Assembly (NCBI GenBank): GCA_026415595.1
Contig: JAOAGU010000005.1
Location: 1-31,527, forward strand
Direction of reading: 5' to 3'
Length of the DNA stretch: 31,527 bases
Source of the DNA: Thermodesulfovibrio sp.
GTDB taxonomy: Bacteria; Nitrospirota; Thermodesulfovibrionia; Thermodesulfovibrionales; Thermodesulfovibrionaceae
Of the stretch, positions 8,177 through 16,301 are shown piece by piece; position 1 is the first letter of the stretch, and each line of letters begins with the position of its first letter. The notes beneath the pieces are model-generated. The model worked only from the letters and a program-made list of their open reading frames with translations. It had not been told where the DNA came from and did no database searches. Position numbers and translations under genes: made by a program.

Positions 8177-9061
8177 TCATTCACTTTGTTTTAATGCCTC
8201 AACACCACCAACAATATCCATAAGTTCCTTTGTAATAGATGCCTGTCTTACTTTGTTGGCTATAAGTGTTGTCTTTCTAATTAACTCTTCGCAGTTCTTC
8301 GTAGCATTATCCATTGCTGTCATTCTTGCTGCTTCCTCTGCAGCTTGTGATTCTAACAATGCTCTATATACCTGAATTTCAATATATATTGGTAACAATA
8401 TGACAAAAAGCTCAGGCGCTCTCGGCTCGTAAGTAAAGGGTATAAATGCAGGCTGTTCTGCTGGCGTGGAGTCTATTCTGCCAATAGGTAACAATCTATT
8501 AATTACCACCCTCTGAGCAATAACAGACTTGAATTCGTTAAATATAATTATGACCTCGTCAACAGCTTCGCTCACATAAGCATTTATCATTTCCTGAGCT
8601 ATCATTTGAGCATGGGTATACTGAAGCTTACCAGATATTCCTGTCCATATATCTTTTAATGCGAAATCTCTTCTCTTGAAGTAATCCCTTGCCTTTCTGC
8701 CCACTACTGAAAGTACAATGTTTAGTCCTTCACCTTTAAGCCTGTTTATCTCTCTATGAGCTGCTCTCAATATATTTGTATTAAAGGCACCACAAAGTCC
8801 TTTATCTGATGTGATTACCAATATCCCTACAGTTTTAACCGGTCTTCTTAAAAGAATTGCTGGCAAATCTCCTCTTGTCTCTACAGCACCTGCGAGGTCT
8901 GCAAGCACTTGTTGCATCTTAGTAGCATAGGGTCGGTATCTAAGCATACTATCTTGGACTTTACGGAGCTTAGCTGCTGCCACCATCTTCATGGCAGAGG
9001 TGATCTTTTTTGTCCCTTGTATTGCCTTTATCTTCTTTCTTATATCTCTTAATGTTGGCAT
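8177..9061 (-). CDS. atpG: ATP synthase gamma subunit (AtpG)
   Basis: Gamma is the rotating central shaft of F1. The 294-residue protein has the long N-terminal helix with the strongly conserved IKAIQGTKKITSAMKMVAAAKL, the SDKGLCGAFN motif near residue 100, and the C-terminal helix ending ASITKELMDIVGGVEAL. Both helices are needed to build the antiparallel coiled coil inside the alpha3beta3 ring. A GGAG lies eight bases before the ATG. No insertion or truncation is apparent. Confidence 0.97.
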   Translation of the reverse strand: MPTLRDIRKKIKAIQGTKKITSAMKMVAAAKLRKVQDSMLRYRPYATKMQQVLADLAGAVETRGDLPAILLRRPVKTVGILVITSDKGLCGAFNTNILRAAHREINRLKGEGLNIVLSVVGRKARDYFKRRDFALKDIWTGISGKLQYTHAQMIAQEMINAYVSEAVDEVIIIFNEFKSVIAQRVVINRLLPIGRIDSTPAEQPAFIPFTYEPRAPELFVILLPIYIEIQVYRALLESQAAEEAARMTAMDNATKNCEELIRKTTLIANKVRQASITKELMDIVGGVEALKQSE

Positions 9062-9097
9062 TTAACAGCTCCTACCTTATAAATTTTTATTTAATGA

Positions 9098-10606
9098 CTA
9101 AGGCTGAAATGTTTTCTTAAACTCTAATATAGCATTTGTTATTTTCTGTCTAAGGTCGTCATCAAGCACCTTTTTCTCTCTGATTTCTTTTCTAAGGTCC
9201 TCTTTCTGGCTTCTAATGAAGCTTAAGAAGCCTTGCTCAAATGCTTTGATAGAAGAAACTGGTAAATCATCAAGATATCCCTGTGTTCCTGAAAAGATGA
9301 GCATTATCTGGTCTTCAACTGGCATTGGTACATACTGGTCCTGTTTGAGAAGTTCAACCATTCGCTGTCCTCTTTCAAGCTGGGATCTTGTTGCTTTATC
9401 TAAGTCTGCAGCAAATTGGGCAAATGCTGCAAGCTCTCTATACTGAGCAAGGTCAAGTCTTAACATACCTGCAACCTGCTTCATTGCTTTAATCTGTGCT
9501 GCTCCACCAACACGGCTAACTGAAAGACCAACGTTAATAGCTGGACGAACACCTGCATAGAAAAGCTCTGGCTCAAGGTATATCTGCCCATCAGTAATTG
9601 AAATAACGTTTGTTGGAATATATCCAGAGACGTCACCTGCCTGTGTTTCAATAACAGGTAATGCAGTAAGAGAGCCTCCACCCTCAGCATCTGAGAGTTT
9701 TGCTGCTCTCTCAAGCAATCTTGAGTGTAGATAAAATACGTCACCTGGATAAGCTTCTCTTCCAGGTGGTCTTCTTAGAATCAAGGAGACCTGTCTGTAT
9801 GCATAAGCCTGCTTTGTAAGGTCATCATAACAGACTAATGCATGCATTCCTTTATCTCTAAAATATTCACCCATTGAACAACCTACATAAGGTGCAATAT
9901 ATTGCATTGAGGCAGGCTCAGAGGCTGTTGCTGCCACAACTATTGTATGGTCCATAGCACCATATTTTTTCAATGTTTCAACAACCTGCACAACACTCTG
10001 ACGTCTCTGTCCACATGCAACATATATACAAATACAATTCTGTCCTTTCTGATTAATTATTGTGTCAAGCAAAATAGCGGTCTTTCCTGTCTGACGGTCA
10101 CCGATAACAAGTTCTCTCTGCCCTCTTCCTATAGGAATCATTGCATCTATTGCTTTAAGCCCTGTCTGAAGAGGTTCTTTAACGGGTTGACGTTTGATGA
10201 TTCCAGGAGCAATGACATCAACCTTTCTGGAAGCCTTTGCATTAATTGGACCTTTACCATCAATTGGAATACCGATAGCGTTAACAACTCTACCAATTAG
10301 TTCCTCTCCAACAGGTGTCTCCATAACCCTTCCTGTTCTCTTGACAATGTCACCCTCTTTAACAAGTGTGTCATCACCAAAAAGAATGGCACCGACATTG
10401 TCCTCTTCAAGGTTAAGAGCCATTCCATAAACACCATTTGGAAGCTCTAACATCTCAGATGCCATGCAGTTATCCAATCCGTAAATTCTTGCAACACCGT
10501 CACCAACATAGGTAACTATTCCTACTTCGCTGACATCTGCCTTCTTCTCAAAGTCAGCAATCTGCTTCTTAAGGTATTCACTGATTTCTTCCATTTTTAA
10601 TTCCAT
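9098..10606 (-). CDS. atpA: ATP synthase alpha subunit (AtpA)
   Basis: This is the regulatory nucleotide-binding subunit of F1. The 502 residues have the normal length, with Walker A GDRQTGKT at 169-176, the PYVGCSMGEYFRD stretch, the signature PAINVGLSVSRVGG, and the arginine-finger-containing C-terminal part. GGGGTGAG lies just upstream of the first ATG; a second in-frame ATG four codons later is a less likely start. It follows the delta gene after a six-base gap. Confidence 0.98.
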   Translation of the reverse strand: MELKMEEISEYLKKQIADFEKKADVSEVGIVTYVGDGVARIYGLDNCMASEMLELPNGVYGMALNLEEDNVGAILFGDDTLVKEGDIVKRTGRVMETPVGEELIGRVVNAIGIPIDGKGPINAKASRKVDVIAPGIIKRQPVKEPLQTGLKAIDAMIPIGRGQRELVIGDRQTGKTAILLDTIINQKGQNCICIYVACGQRRQSVVQVVETLKKYGAMDHTIVVAATASEPASMQYIAPYVGCSMGEYFRDKGMHALVCYDDLTKQAYAYRQVSLILRRPPGREAYPGDVFYLHSRLLERAAKLSDAEGGGSLTALPVIETQAGDVSGYIPTNVISITDGQIYLEPELFYAGVRPAINVGLSVSRVGGAAQIKAMKQVAGMLRLDLAQYRELAAFAQFAADLDKATRSQLERGQRMVELLKQDQYVPMPVEDQIMLIFSGTQGYLDDLPVSSIKAFEQGFLSFIRSQKEDLRKEIREKKVLDDDLRQKITNAILEFKKTFQP

Positions 10607-10612
10607 AGTTTC

Positions 10613-11158
10613 TCACCCCTTTATAAGCTTATCTCTTAAAAGACCTAACTGGCCTTTTATACTCAAATCATACATGGTGCTACCAATCTTAACCCTTATT
10701 CCTCCTATTAGTGTAGGGTCAGTCTCATACTGAAGTTCCACATCTCTGCCTGTAATTATACTTAGAGAATCAACAATTTTTTGTTTGATGGTTTCAGGAA
10801 GATCAATAGCAGATGTAACCAATCCCTTAGCCTTTTTCTTAGCTTCAAGATAGAGAATATTAATATATCTTACAATCTCATCAAGCCCTGTAAGCACTCC
10901 TTCAAGACTTAGAAAGTAAAGAAATTTTTTTACTTCTTCTGGAAACTGAAATTTCTCGCACAGATAACCAATTATTCCTGCTCTTTCTTCATCACTGAAG
11001 GAAGGAGAGGTAATGATATTTCTGAACTTCTTTTCTTTCTGCATAAATAGAGCAACTTTCTCAAGCTTTGTTGAAATTTCTGGCACCTGATCAAGATTTA
11101 CCAGGCTTAAAAATTGTTTTGCATATTTTTTTGCCTTTGTTCCTCTTACCTTTCTCAA
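10613..11158 (-). CDS. atpH: ATP synthase delta subunit (AtpH)
   Basis: Delta connects the peripheral b/b' stalk to the top of F1. The 181 residues are as expected for the OSCP/delta family: an all-helical N-terminal domain beginning AKKYAKQFLSLV, and the C-terminal motif DPTLIGGIRVKIGSTMYDLSIKGQL, which is the most conserved part of the family. The start overlaps the stop of the b-subunit gene by four bases (ATGA), indicating coupled translation. Confidence 0.95.
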   Translation of the reverse strand: MRKVRGTKAKKYAKQFLSLVNLDQVPEISTKLEKVALFMQKEKKFRNIITSPSFSDEERAGIIGYLCEKFQFPEEVKKFLYFLSLEGVLTGLDEIVRYINILYLEAKKKAKGLVTSAIDLPETIKQKIVDSLSIITGRDVELQYETDPTLIGGIRVKIGSTMYDLSIKGQLGLLRDKLIKG

Positions 11159-11724
11159 TTTTTCCGCCCCTCTATTATTTTTATTGATTCCTGAAGAAGC
11201 TTTTCATGCTCTTCAGGTGTAATTTTCTCCTTTAATTTCTGCTCGCTCAACTGAATAGCAAGCTCTGCAGCCTCAAGTCTCAGAGCATCCTTAGCCATCT
11301 TTACTTCAAACTCTATGTTTGTCTTTGCCTGCTCAAGGATTTTTTCCTTCATTCTATCAGTTTCCTGTATTATTTGCTGCTTTTCTTGTTCTCCTATCTT
11401 TTTGGCAGAATCTATAATATCCTGAATATCTTTATCCTTAAGTTTAAGTTTTTCTTCAACTTCTTGAAGAGCTTTCTGAGCAAGCTCCTTAGCTTCTTGG
11501 GATTCCTTTATACTTTTCTCAATTAGTTCTTTTCTCTGGGCAAGATAATTTCTTATTGGTTTTCCAAGAAATTTTACCAATAAGAAAACCAATATGGCAA
11601 AATTAATAGTTTTAAATGCCCAGTCTTTTAAATCTCCTCCGCTATGTTCTCCTCCCCCTGCTGCGAACGCGGATACAGCAGTTAAAACAAGAATTGATGA
11701 TATCAAAAAAATCAATCTCTTCAT
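11155..11724 (-). CDS. atpF: ATP synthase b subunit (AtpF), with a cleavable-looking N-terminus
   Basis: The 189-residue protein is a peripheral-stalk b subunit. It has two hydrophobic stretches. Residues 3-21, ending SAFA, resemble a signal peptide; residues 36-53 are the true membrane anchor (INFAILVFLLVKFLGKPI). A long, highly charged coiled coil rich in Glu, Lys, Ala and Gln follows to the C-terminus. b subunits with an extra N-terminal signal-like segment occur in several deltaproteobacterial lineages. It lies directly downstream of b' and upstream of delta, with a GGAGG six bases before its ATG. Confidence 0.93.
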   Translation of the reverse strand: MKRLIFLISSILVLTAVSAFAAGGGEHSGGDLKDWAFKTINFAILVFLLVKFLGKPIRNYLAQRKELIEKSIKESQEAKELAQKALQEVEEKLKLKDKDIQDIIDSAKKIGEQEKQQIIQETDRMKEKILEQAKTNIEFEVKMAKDALRLEAAELAIQLSEQKLKEKITPEEHEKLLQESIKIIEGRKN

Positions 11725-11734
11725 ATCGCCTCCA

Positions 11735-12154
11735 TCATGCCTTTACCAGTTTGTTAACAATCTCTTCTGAAAGTCTCTCAACTTCTTGTCTAAGCATTGC
11801 TCTCACTTTCTCTGTCTCTGCTTTAATCTCTGCCCTTGCCTTTTCGATCATCTGTACAGCCTCTTTCTCAGCAGATGAAATAACTTCTTTTTGATAAGCT
11901 AAAGCCTCCTCTCTGAGAGAATTAATAATCTGCTTAGCCTGAGTCTTAGCATTTACAAACTCAGCATTCATCTGGGCAACTGCCTGCTCTTTCTTCTCAT
12001 TCATGAGTCTGGCTTCTTCAAGAGCACCTTTTGTCATTTGATCACGCTGCCTGAATAACTCCATCATGGGTTTGAAGAGAATAGCATTGAGGATAAACAT
12101 TAAAATAAAGAATTGAATCATTAAAACAAAAAACCAGTTGTTAAACTCTAACAT
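11735..12154 (-). CDS. atpF': ATP synthase b' subunit (second AtpF-like protein)
   Basis: The 139 residues consist of a single N-terminal membrane helix (about 7-27, FVLMIQFFILMFILNAILF) followed by a charged coiled coil (from KGALEEARLMNEKKEQAVAQ to the end). It is shorter than the neighbouring b subunit and lacks the signal-like segment. This pattern matches b', so the peripheral stalk is probably a b/b' heterodimer, as in cyanobacteria and many anaerobes. It is the first gene after the atp promoter. Confidence 0.9.
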   Translation of the reverse strand: MLEFNNWFFVLMIQFFILMFILNAILFKPMMELFRQRDQMTKGALEEARLMNEKKEQAVAQMNAEFVNAKTQAKQIINSLREEALAYQKEVISSAEKEAVQMIEKARAEIKAETEKVRAMLRQEVERLSEEIVNKLVKA

Positions 12155-12182
12155 ACCCCACCTTCTTTCTGTTAGATTTTTT

Positions 12183-12205
12183 TTGCAGCTTTAAAACAAC
12201 TGCAA
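12183..12205. promoter_or_regulatory. Inverted repeat at the predicted atp transcription start
   Basis: TTGCAG and CTGCAA are exact inverted copies separated by 11 bases. The repeat covers the predicted start point of the atp promoter (near 12202). Part of the upstream arm would not be transcribed, so a protein-binding site is more likely than an RNA hairpin. No regulator is known for it. Confidence 0.35.
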
Positions 12206-12208
12206 GAC

Positions 12209-12237
12209 AAGATACCATATACAGCTTTTTTTGTCAA
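12209..12237 (-). promoter_or_regulatory. Promoter of the atp operon
   Basis: On the minus strand a perfect TTGACA (12237-12232) is followed after 17 bases by TATCTT (12214-12209). The predicted start is near 12202, giving a leader of about 50 bases before the b' ATG. The leader ends in a purine-rich AGAAAGAAGGTGGGG stretch that can act as ribosome binding site. Confidence 0.75.
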
Positions 12238-12280
12238 GAAATTAGCAATTTTAAATTTTTATGATTCTATTAAAATTTTC

Positions 12281-13132
12281 TTATAAATCCCTGTGAATGG
12301 TTATCACATTAGGAAAATTTCTTCTTATATAATCTGAAATAACCTCTGCAATAACTACTGACCTGTGTTTTCCACCTGTACATCCTATGGCAATAGTTAA
12401 ATAGGCTCTGCCCTCTTTTTTATATTTAGGCAAAACAAAGTTTAAAAAACTCTTAATACGGAGGATAAATTGCTTGGTGTCATTTTGATTCAAAACATAA
12501 TCTCTTACTGGTTTATCTTTGCCTGTTAATTGTGAAAGATTATCGATAAAATAAGGATTGGGCAAATATCTTACATCAAATACCAAATCTGCGTTTATAG
12601 GGATTCCCTTTTTATATCCAAAAGAAATTACTGTTATTGAAGGATAACTCGTGTCTTTTTGATAAATACCTCTGATAAATTCTCTTAATTCATGAGGATT
12701 AAAATTAGTAGTGTCTATTATTCTATCCGATAGTTCTCTCAAAGGTGAAAGTAAATTATATTCTTGCCTTATTGCATCTATTAAATTAGCATATCTTGGG
12801 AAAAGAGGATGAGGCCTTCTTGTCTCCTTATATCTCCTTAAAATTATTTCATCGTCAGCTTGAAGAAATAATATCTCTGTTGTGTATCTTCCTTTTATTT
12901 CTTTTATAAATTCTGAGGTCTCCTCAAAAAAATTATAACCTCTTATATCAACTCCAATTGCTACCTTATCACAATAACCATAATCATGTATTGACTTAAT
13001 AAAATTAATTACAAGAGGAGGAGGTAGATTATCAATACAGAAAAAACCTAAATCTTCAAGAGTTCTGAGTGTAACAGTTTTTCCAGCTCCTGATAATCCG
13101 GTAACTATTACTATATAAGGATTACAGCTCAA
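12281..13132 (-). CDS. rapZ: RapZ/YvcJ-family nucleotide-binding protein
   Basis: RapZ proteins combine an N-terminal P-loop kinase-like domain with a C-terminal RNA- and metabolite-binding domain. In enterobacteria RapZ guides RNase E to the small RNA GlmZ; in other bacteria its target is unclear. The 283 residues show Walker A GLSGAGKT at 12-19, GVDIRGYNF, the YKETRRPHPL segment and the C-terminal signature GCTGGKHRSVVIAE at 250-263. The start is TTG (13132-13130), eleven bases after the hpf stop, with no good Shine-Dalgarno sequence and no in-frame ATG nearby, so translation probably depends on hpf. ptsN, the usual neighbour in proteobacteria, is absent. Confidence 0.93.
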   Translation of the reverse strand: MSCNPYIVIVTGLSGAGKTVTLRTLEDLGFFCIDNLPPPLVINFIKSIHDYGYCDKVAIGVDIRGYNFFEETSEFIKEIKGRYTTEILFLQADDEIILRRYKETRRPHPLFPRYANLIDAIRQEYNLLSPLRELSDRIIDTTNFNPHELREFIRGIYQKDTSYPSITVISFGYKKGIPINADLVFDVRYLPNPYFIDNLSQLTGKDKPVRDYVLNQNDTKQFILRIKSFLNFVLPKYKKEGRAYLTIAIGCTGGKHRSVVIAEVISDYIRRNFPNVITIHRDL

Positions 13133-13143
13133 GTTGAAATCTT

Positions 13144-13662
13144 TTATTTTGCTGGTTCTATTAATCCGTAATTACCATCCTTTCTTCTATATACTACATT
13201 CACATCACCAGTAAAAGAATTTAAAAATATATAGAAATCCTTATCAAGAAGTTCCATCTGGTCAACTGCCTCATCTGGTGCCATGGGTCTGAGATCAAAT
13301 TTTTTAAATTTAATAATTCTCTTAGCCGGTTCTGCTGCTGTTGGAGTTAAACTATATTTATTTGAATCTTTTTTATTTTTGTTTTGAACTTTCTCTTTGT
13401 ATTTAAGAATCTGTTTTTCAAGCTTTTCTACAACCTCATCAACGGCAGAATATAAGTCCTCAGTTTTACCTTCTGCCTGAATTAAATGCCCATTGACTTT
13501 TAATAAAACATCTATTTTATGAGTAAACTTCTCTGTGCTTATTGTCACAACTGCCTCAGAAAATTCTCCTAAAAACTTACTGAATTTACCAAGTCTTTTT
13601 TCGATATACTGTCTCAATGCTTCAGTTACTACAATATTCCTTCCTTTAACATTTAGCTTCAT
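13144..13662 (-). CDS. hpf: Ribosome hibernation promoting factor, long form
   Basis: Long HPF pairs 70S ribosomes into inactive 100S dimers. At 172 residues the protein has both parts. The N-terminal S30AE domain (1-97) begins LNVKGRNIVVTEALRQYIEKRL and includes KIDVLLKVNGH. After a Lys/Asn-rich linker comes the C-terminal dimerisation domain (about 116-172), with FDLRPMAPDEAVDQMELLDKDF and NVVYRRKDGNYGLIEP. The short HPF found beside rpoN in E. coli lacks this second domain. A GGAGGG lies upstream of the ATG. It sits between rpoN and rapZ, the conserved order. Confidence 0.95.
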   Translation of the reverse strand: MKLNVKGRNIVVTEALRQYIEKRLGKFSKFLGEFSEAVVTISTEKFTHKIDVLLKVNGHLIQAEGKTEDLYSAVDEVVEKLEKQILKYKEKVQNKNKKDSNKYSLTPTAAEPAKRIIKFKKFDLRPMAPDEAVDQMELLDKDFYIFLNSFTGDVNVVYRRKDGNYGLIEPAK

Positions 13663-13675
13663 TTTCCTGCCCTCC

Positions 13676-15088
13676 TTAATTTTTTTTAGACCTTCTTAAT
13701 GATTTGGATGGGATTTTTAATTCTTCTCTATATTTTGCTACAGTTCTTCTTGCAATATCTATTCCTTCTTTTTTTAAAATTTCAACTATATCACTATCTG
13801 AGAATGGATTTTCAGGATTTTCTTTGTCTATTATTTTACGTATAAATTCCTTTACTCTTGAGGTTGAAATAGCACCAGTTTTTGAAGGAAGAGCATTACT
13901 AAAGAAAAATTTAAAACTGAATATCCCGTGATCACATGATAAGTATTTGTTTGAGGTTACTCTGCTTATTGTGCTTTCATGTAAACCTAAATCTTCAGCA
14001 ATATCTCTAAGATTCAGTGGATTAAGGAAATTAATGCCTTTATCAAAAAATTCTTTCTGAAATTTAATCAGACTCTCTGTGACCCTATAAATAGTTCTAT
14101 TTCTTTGTTCAAGGCCTTTTAATAATTCTATAGCATTTCTAAACTTTTCCTTTAAAAATTTTCTCTCTTCCAAAGGTAGTGTTTTAGCTTCTACCATTTC
14201 TTTATATAAATTATTCAGTTTTATTTTTGGTATACCTTCATCATTTAAAATAATTTGATATTCTTCATCAATCTTTTTTACATGTACATCAGGTACTGGA
14301 AACGAATGCGGTATTACTGCAAAATTTCTTCCAGGTCGCGGTTCAAGTTTCTCAATTATTTTTATTGCATTTATAATATCTTCTATAGATAAATTAAATC
14401 TTTTAGATATTTTTTCATATTTTTTTCGCTGAACATCTTCCAAATGTTCAGCAATTATTGAAGCAACCAATGAATTTTCCAATCCCAATGCCCTCAGCTG
14501 TAAAAGTAGGCACTCTTTCAAATCTCTTGCACCTACACCTGGTGGATCAAAATCTTGAACCAGTGAAATAGCTGCTTTCACTGTATCTAAATCTGTATCA
14601 GCAAGCTTTGCAATTTCTTCCTCAGAAGCTCTAAGATATCCATCTTCATCAATATTCCCAATGACTATTTCAGCTATCAATCTTACTTTATCCTCGGCAT
14701 TGCTTAATCTCAATTGCCAGATTAAATGTTCCCATAAATCTGTTCTCTTGGAATAGAAAAGTTCAAAATTAGGTTTGTCTTCTAACCCAGGATTAAAATA
14801 TCCTAAATCTCTTCCATCATCTGCTCTTTCTGAAAAATAATCATCAATTATTATTTTTTCAATTTTATCTATAACTAAAGGTTCTTCATCTCCAAAAGAT
14901 TTTTCTAATTCAAGAGCTTGCTCTTCTTCCTCCTCTAACTCTAACAATGGATTTTCCATAATTTCCAGCTGAATATACTGACTTAATTCAAGTTGAGGAA
15001 GTTGTAATAATTTCAACTGCATCTGCAGTTGAGGTGTTAGGGCAAGTTTTTGCGTTAATCTTAAGTCTACTCTTTGTTCAAGAGCCAT
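13676..15088 (-). CDS. rpoN: RNA polymerase sigma-54 factor (RpoN)
   Basis: Sigma-54 directs transcription from -24/-12 promoters that need an AAA+ activator. The 470 residues contain the Gln/Leu-rich region I (RLTQKLALTPQLQMQLKLLQ), an acidic region II, the core-binding region with DPPGVGARDLKECL, the helix-turn-helix ESTISRVTSNKYL and the RpoN box ARRTVAKYRE at 446-455. All parts expected of an intact factor are present. The start overlaps the lptB stop by one base (TAATG). No sigma-54-type promoter was recognised inside this window, so its targets lie elsewhere. Confidence 0.97.
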   Translation of the reverse strand: MALEQRVDLRLTQKLALTPQLQMQLKLLQLPQLELSQYIQLEIMENPLLELEEEEEQALELEKSFGDEEPLVIDKIEKIIIDDYFSERADDGRDLGYFNPGLEDKPNFELFYSKRTDLWEHLIWQLRLSNAEDKVRLIAEIVIGNIDEDGYLRASEEEIAKLADTDLDTVKAAISLVQDFDPPGVGARDLKECLLLQLRALGLENSLVASIIAEHLEDVQRKKYEKISKRFNLSIEDIINAIKIIEKLEPRPGRNFAVIPHSFPVPDVHVKKIDEEYQIILNDEGIPKIKLNNLYKEMVEAKTLPLEERKFLKEKFRNAIELLKGLEQRNRTIYRVTESLIKFQKEFFDKGINFLNPLNLRDIAEDLGLHESTISRVTSNKYLSCDHGIFSFKFFFSNALPSKTGAISTSRVKEFIRKIIDKENPENPFSDSDIVEILKKEGIDIARRTVAKYREELKIPSKSLRRSKKN

Positions 15089-15825
15089 TACAGGTTAAAC
15101 TCCTTTCCGAGATATGCTTCTCTAACAACGGGATTATTAACCAAAGTCTCAGGTGAACCTTCAGCCAATAATGTTCCATTATGAATAATAAAAGCTCTAT
15201 CAGTTATTGAAAGAGTCTCTCTTACATTATGATCCGTTATTATTACTCCAATGCCTTTGTTCTTTAATGTTTTTATTGTTTTTTTTAACTCCGTAACTGC
15301 TAAAGGGTCTATTCCTGCAAAAGGTTCATCGAAAAGCATAAATATTGGCTTAAGAGCAATCGCCCTTGCTATCTCTGTCCTTCGTCTTTCACCACCTGAA
15401 AGTTTATAACCTTCTCTGTCTGCAAACTCTGAAAGATTGAATTCTTTTAGAATTGAGTTAACTTCATCCTCAATTTTTTTAATATCTTCCGTGTTATTTT
15501 CATATTTAATCTCCAATACAGCCTTTAAATTATCTCTTACTGTAAGTTTTCGGAAAATTGAAGGCTCCTGAGGCAAATAACCAATACCAAGCCTGGCTCT
15601 TTGATATATGGGAAGAGAGGAAATGTCATTATCATCAAGCAAGATTTTTCCACTATCTGGTTTTACTATACCAATCATCATATAAAAAGTTGTCGTTTTT
15701 CCAGCACCATTAGGACCAAGAAGTCCTACAACCTCTCCGCTACTAACAGAAAAACTCACATTTTTTACAGCGTCTTTCTTGCCAAAAGATTTTTTTAAAT
15801 CCTCAACTTTTAAAAAATGATTCAT
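15088..15825 (-). CDS. lptB: LPS export ABC transporter ATP-binding protein LptB
   Basis: LptB is the cytoplasmic ATPase that drives LPS extraction from the inner membrane with LptF and LptG. The 245 residues show Walker A GPNGAGKT at 37-44, the Q-loop YLPQEPSIFRKLTV, the ABC signature LSGGERRRTEIARA from 142, and Walker B IFMLFDEP at 161-168 followed by GIDPLAV and ITDHNVRETL. The Q-loop and D-loop wording is specific to LptB rather than to general branched-chain transporters. It overlaps lptA by four bases and rpoN by one. LptF and LptG are not in the window. Confidence 0.96.
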   Translation of the reverse strand: MNHFLKVEDLKKSFGKKDAVKNVSFSVSSGEVVGLLGPNGAGKTTTFYMMIGIVKPDSGKILLDDNDISSLPIYQRARLGIGYLPQEPSIFRKLTVRDNLKAVLEIKYENNTEDIKKIEDEVNSILKEFNLSEFADREGYKLSGGERRRTEIARAIALKPIFMLFDEPFAGIDPLAVTELKKTIKTLKNKGIGVIITDHNVRETLSITDRAFIIHNGTLLAEGSPETLVNNPVVREAYLGKEFNL

Positions 15826-16301
15826 TTAACTACTTTTCTCTCTTTCAAATAAACCTTACTTTTTTCTACAATTGCTCTGTCATCTCTTATGAAAAAAGTT
15901 ATCTTCTCGCCAGTAATAAGATTTTTACCCTCTGTCGCCCTTGGTTCTCCAGTAAACACTACTTTCTCCTCAGGCTCTGGAAAATAGGTGGCTTTATGGG
16001 CTGTAATTAATCTATCTGCCTTTTGTAATTTTACATTTCCAACTGCTTCAATCACTTTTATGTTTCCACCTTTTTCTTCTTCTTCGTAATACACTATCAT
16101 TTTATTCGCATTAAGCGTAACATCGCCTTTTTTAGCAACTACATTCCCATCAAAAGTAGCTATTTTTGCTTTATTGTCATTAATTAAAGATTGAGAAGTT
16201 ATAATTATTGGCTCATTAGAATCCTTTTTAACTTCAGAGAAGCTTACACTCACAAATAAAATCAAACATAAAAATATTAAACTATTTAGAAGAGTATACA
16301 A
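15822..16301 (-). CDS. lptA: LPS transport periplasmic protein LptA (OstA-like)
   Basis: LptA forms the periplasmic bridge that carries LPS from LptC to LptD. The 159 residues begin with a signal peptide (about 1-22, hydrophobic LLNSLIFLCLILFVSVSF). An OstA/beta-jellyroll repeat follows, with ATFDGNVVAKKGDVTLNANK, the ITAHKATYFPEPEEKVVFTG segment and a final RDDRAIVEKSKVYL strand. Length fits the family. It overlaps lptC by 20 bases and lptB by four, and the lptC-lptA-lptB order is the standard one. Confidence 0.92.
   Translation of the reverse strand: MYTLLNSLIFLCLILFVSVSFSEVKKDSNEPIIITSQSLINDNKAKIATFDGNVVAKKGDVTLNANKMIVYYEEEEKGGNIKVIEAVGNVKLQKADRLITAHKATYFPEPEEKVVFTGEPRATEGKNLITGEKITFFIRDDRAIVEKSKVYLKERKVVK

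Noticed and set aside
9947..10430. Plus-strand open frames of about 80-120 codons opposite atpA
   Set aside because: They lie wholly inside the conserved alpha-subunit gene, have low-complexity translations and no ribosome binding site, and mirror its codon pattern.
12183..12205. The TTGCAG/CTGCAA repeat as an intrinsic terminator for rapZ
   Set aside because: rapZ ends at 12281. The repeat lies downstream of its stop on the minus strand, but on that strand it is followed by A residues, not T, and it overlaps the atp promoter start.
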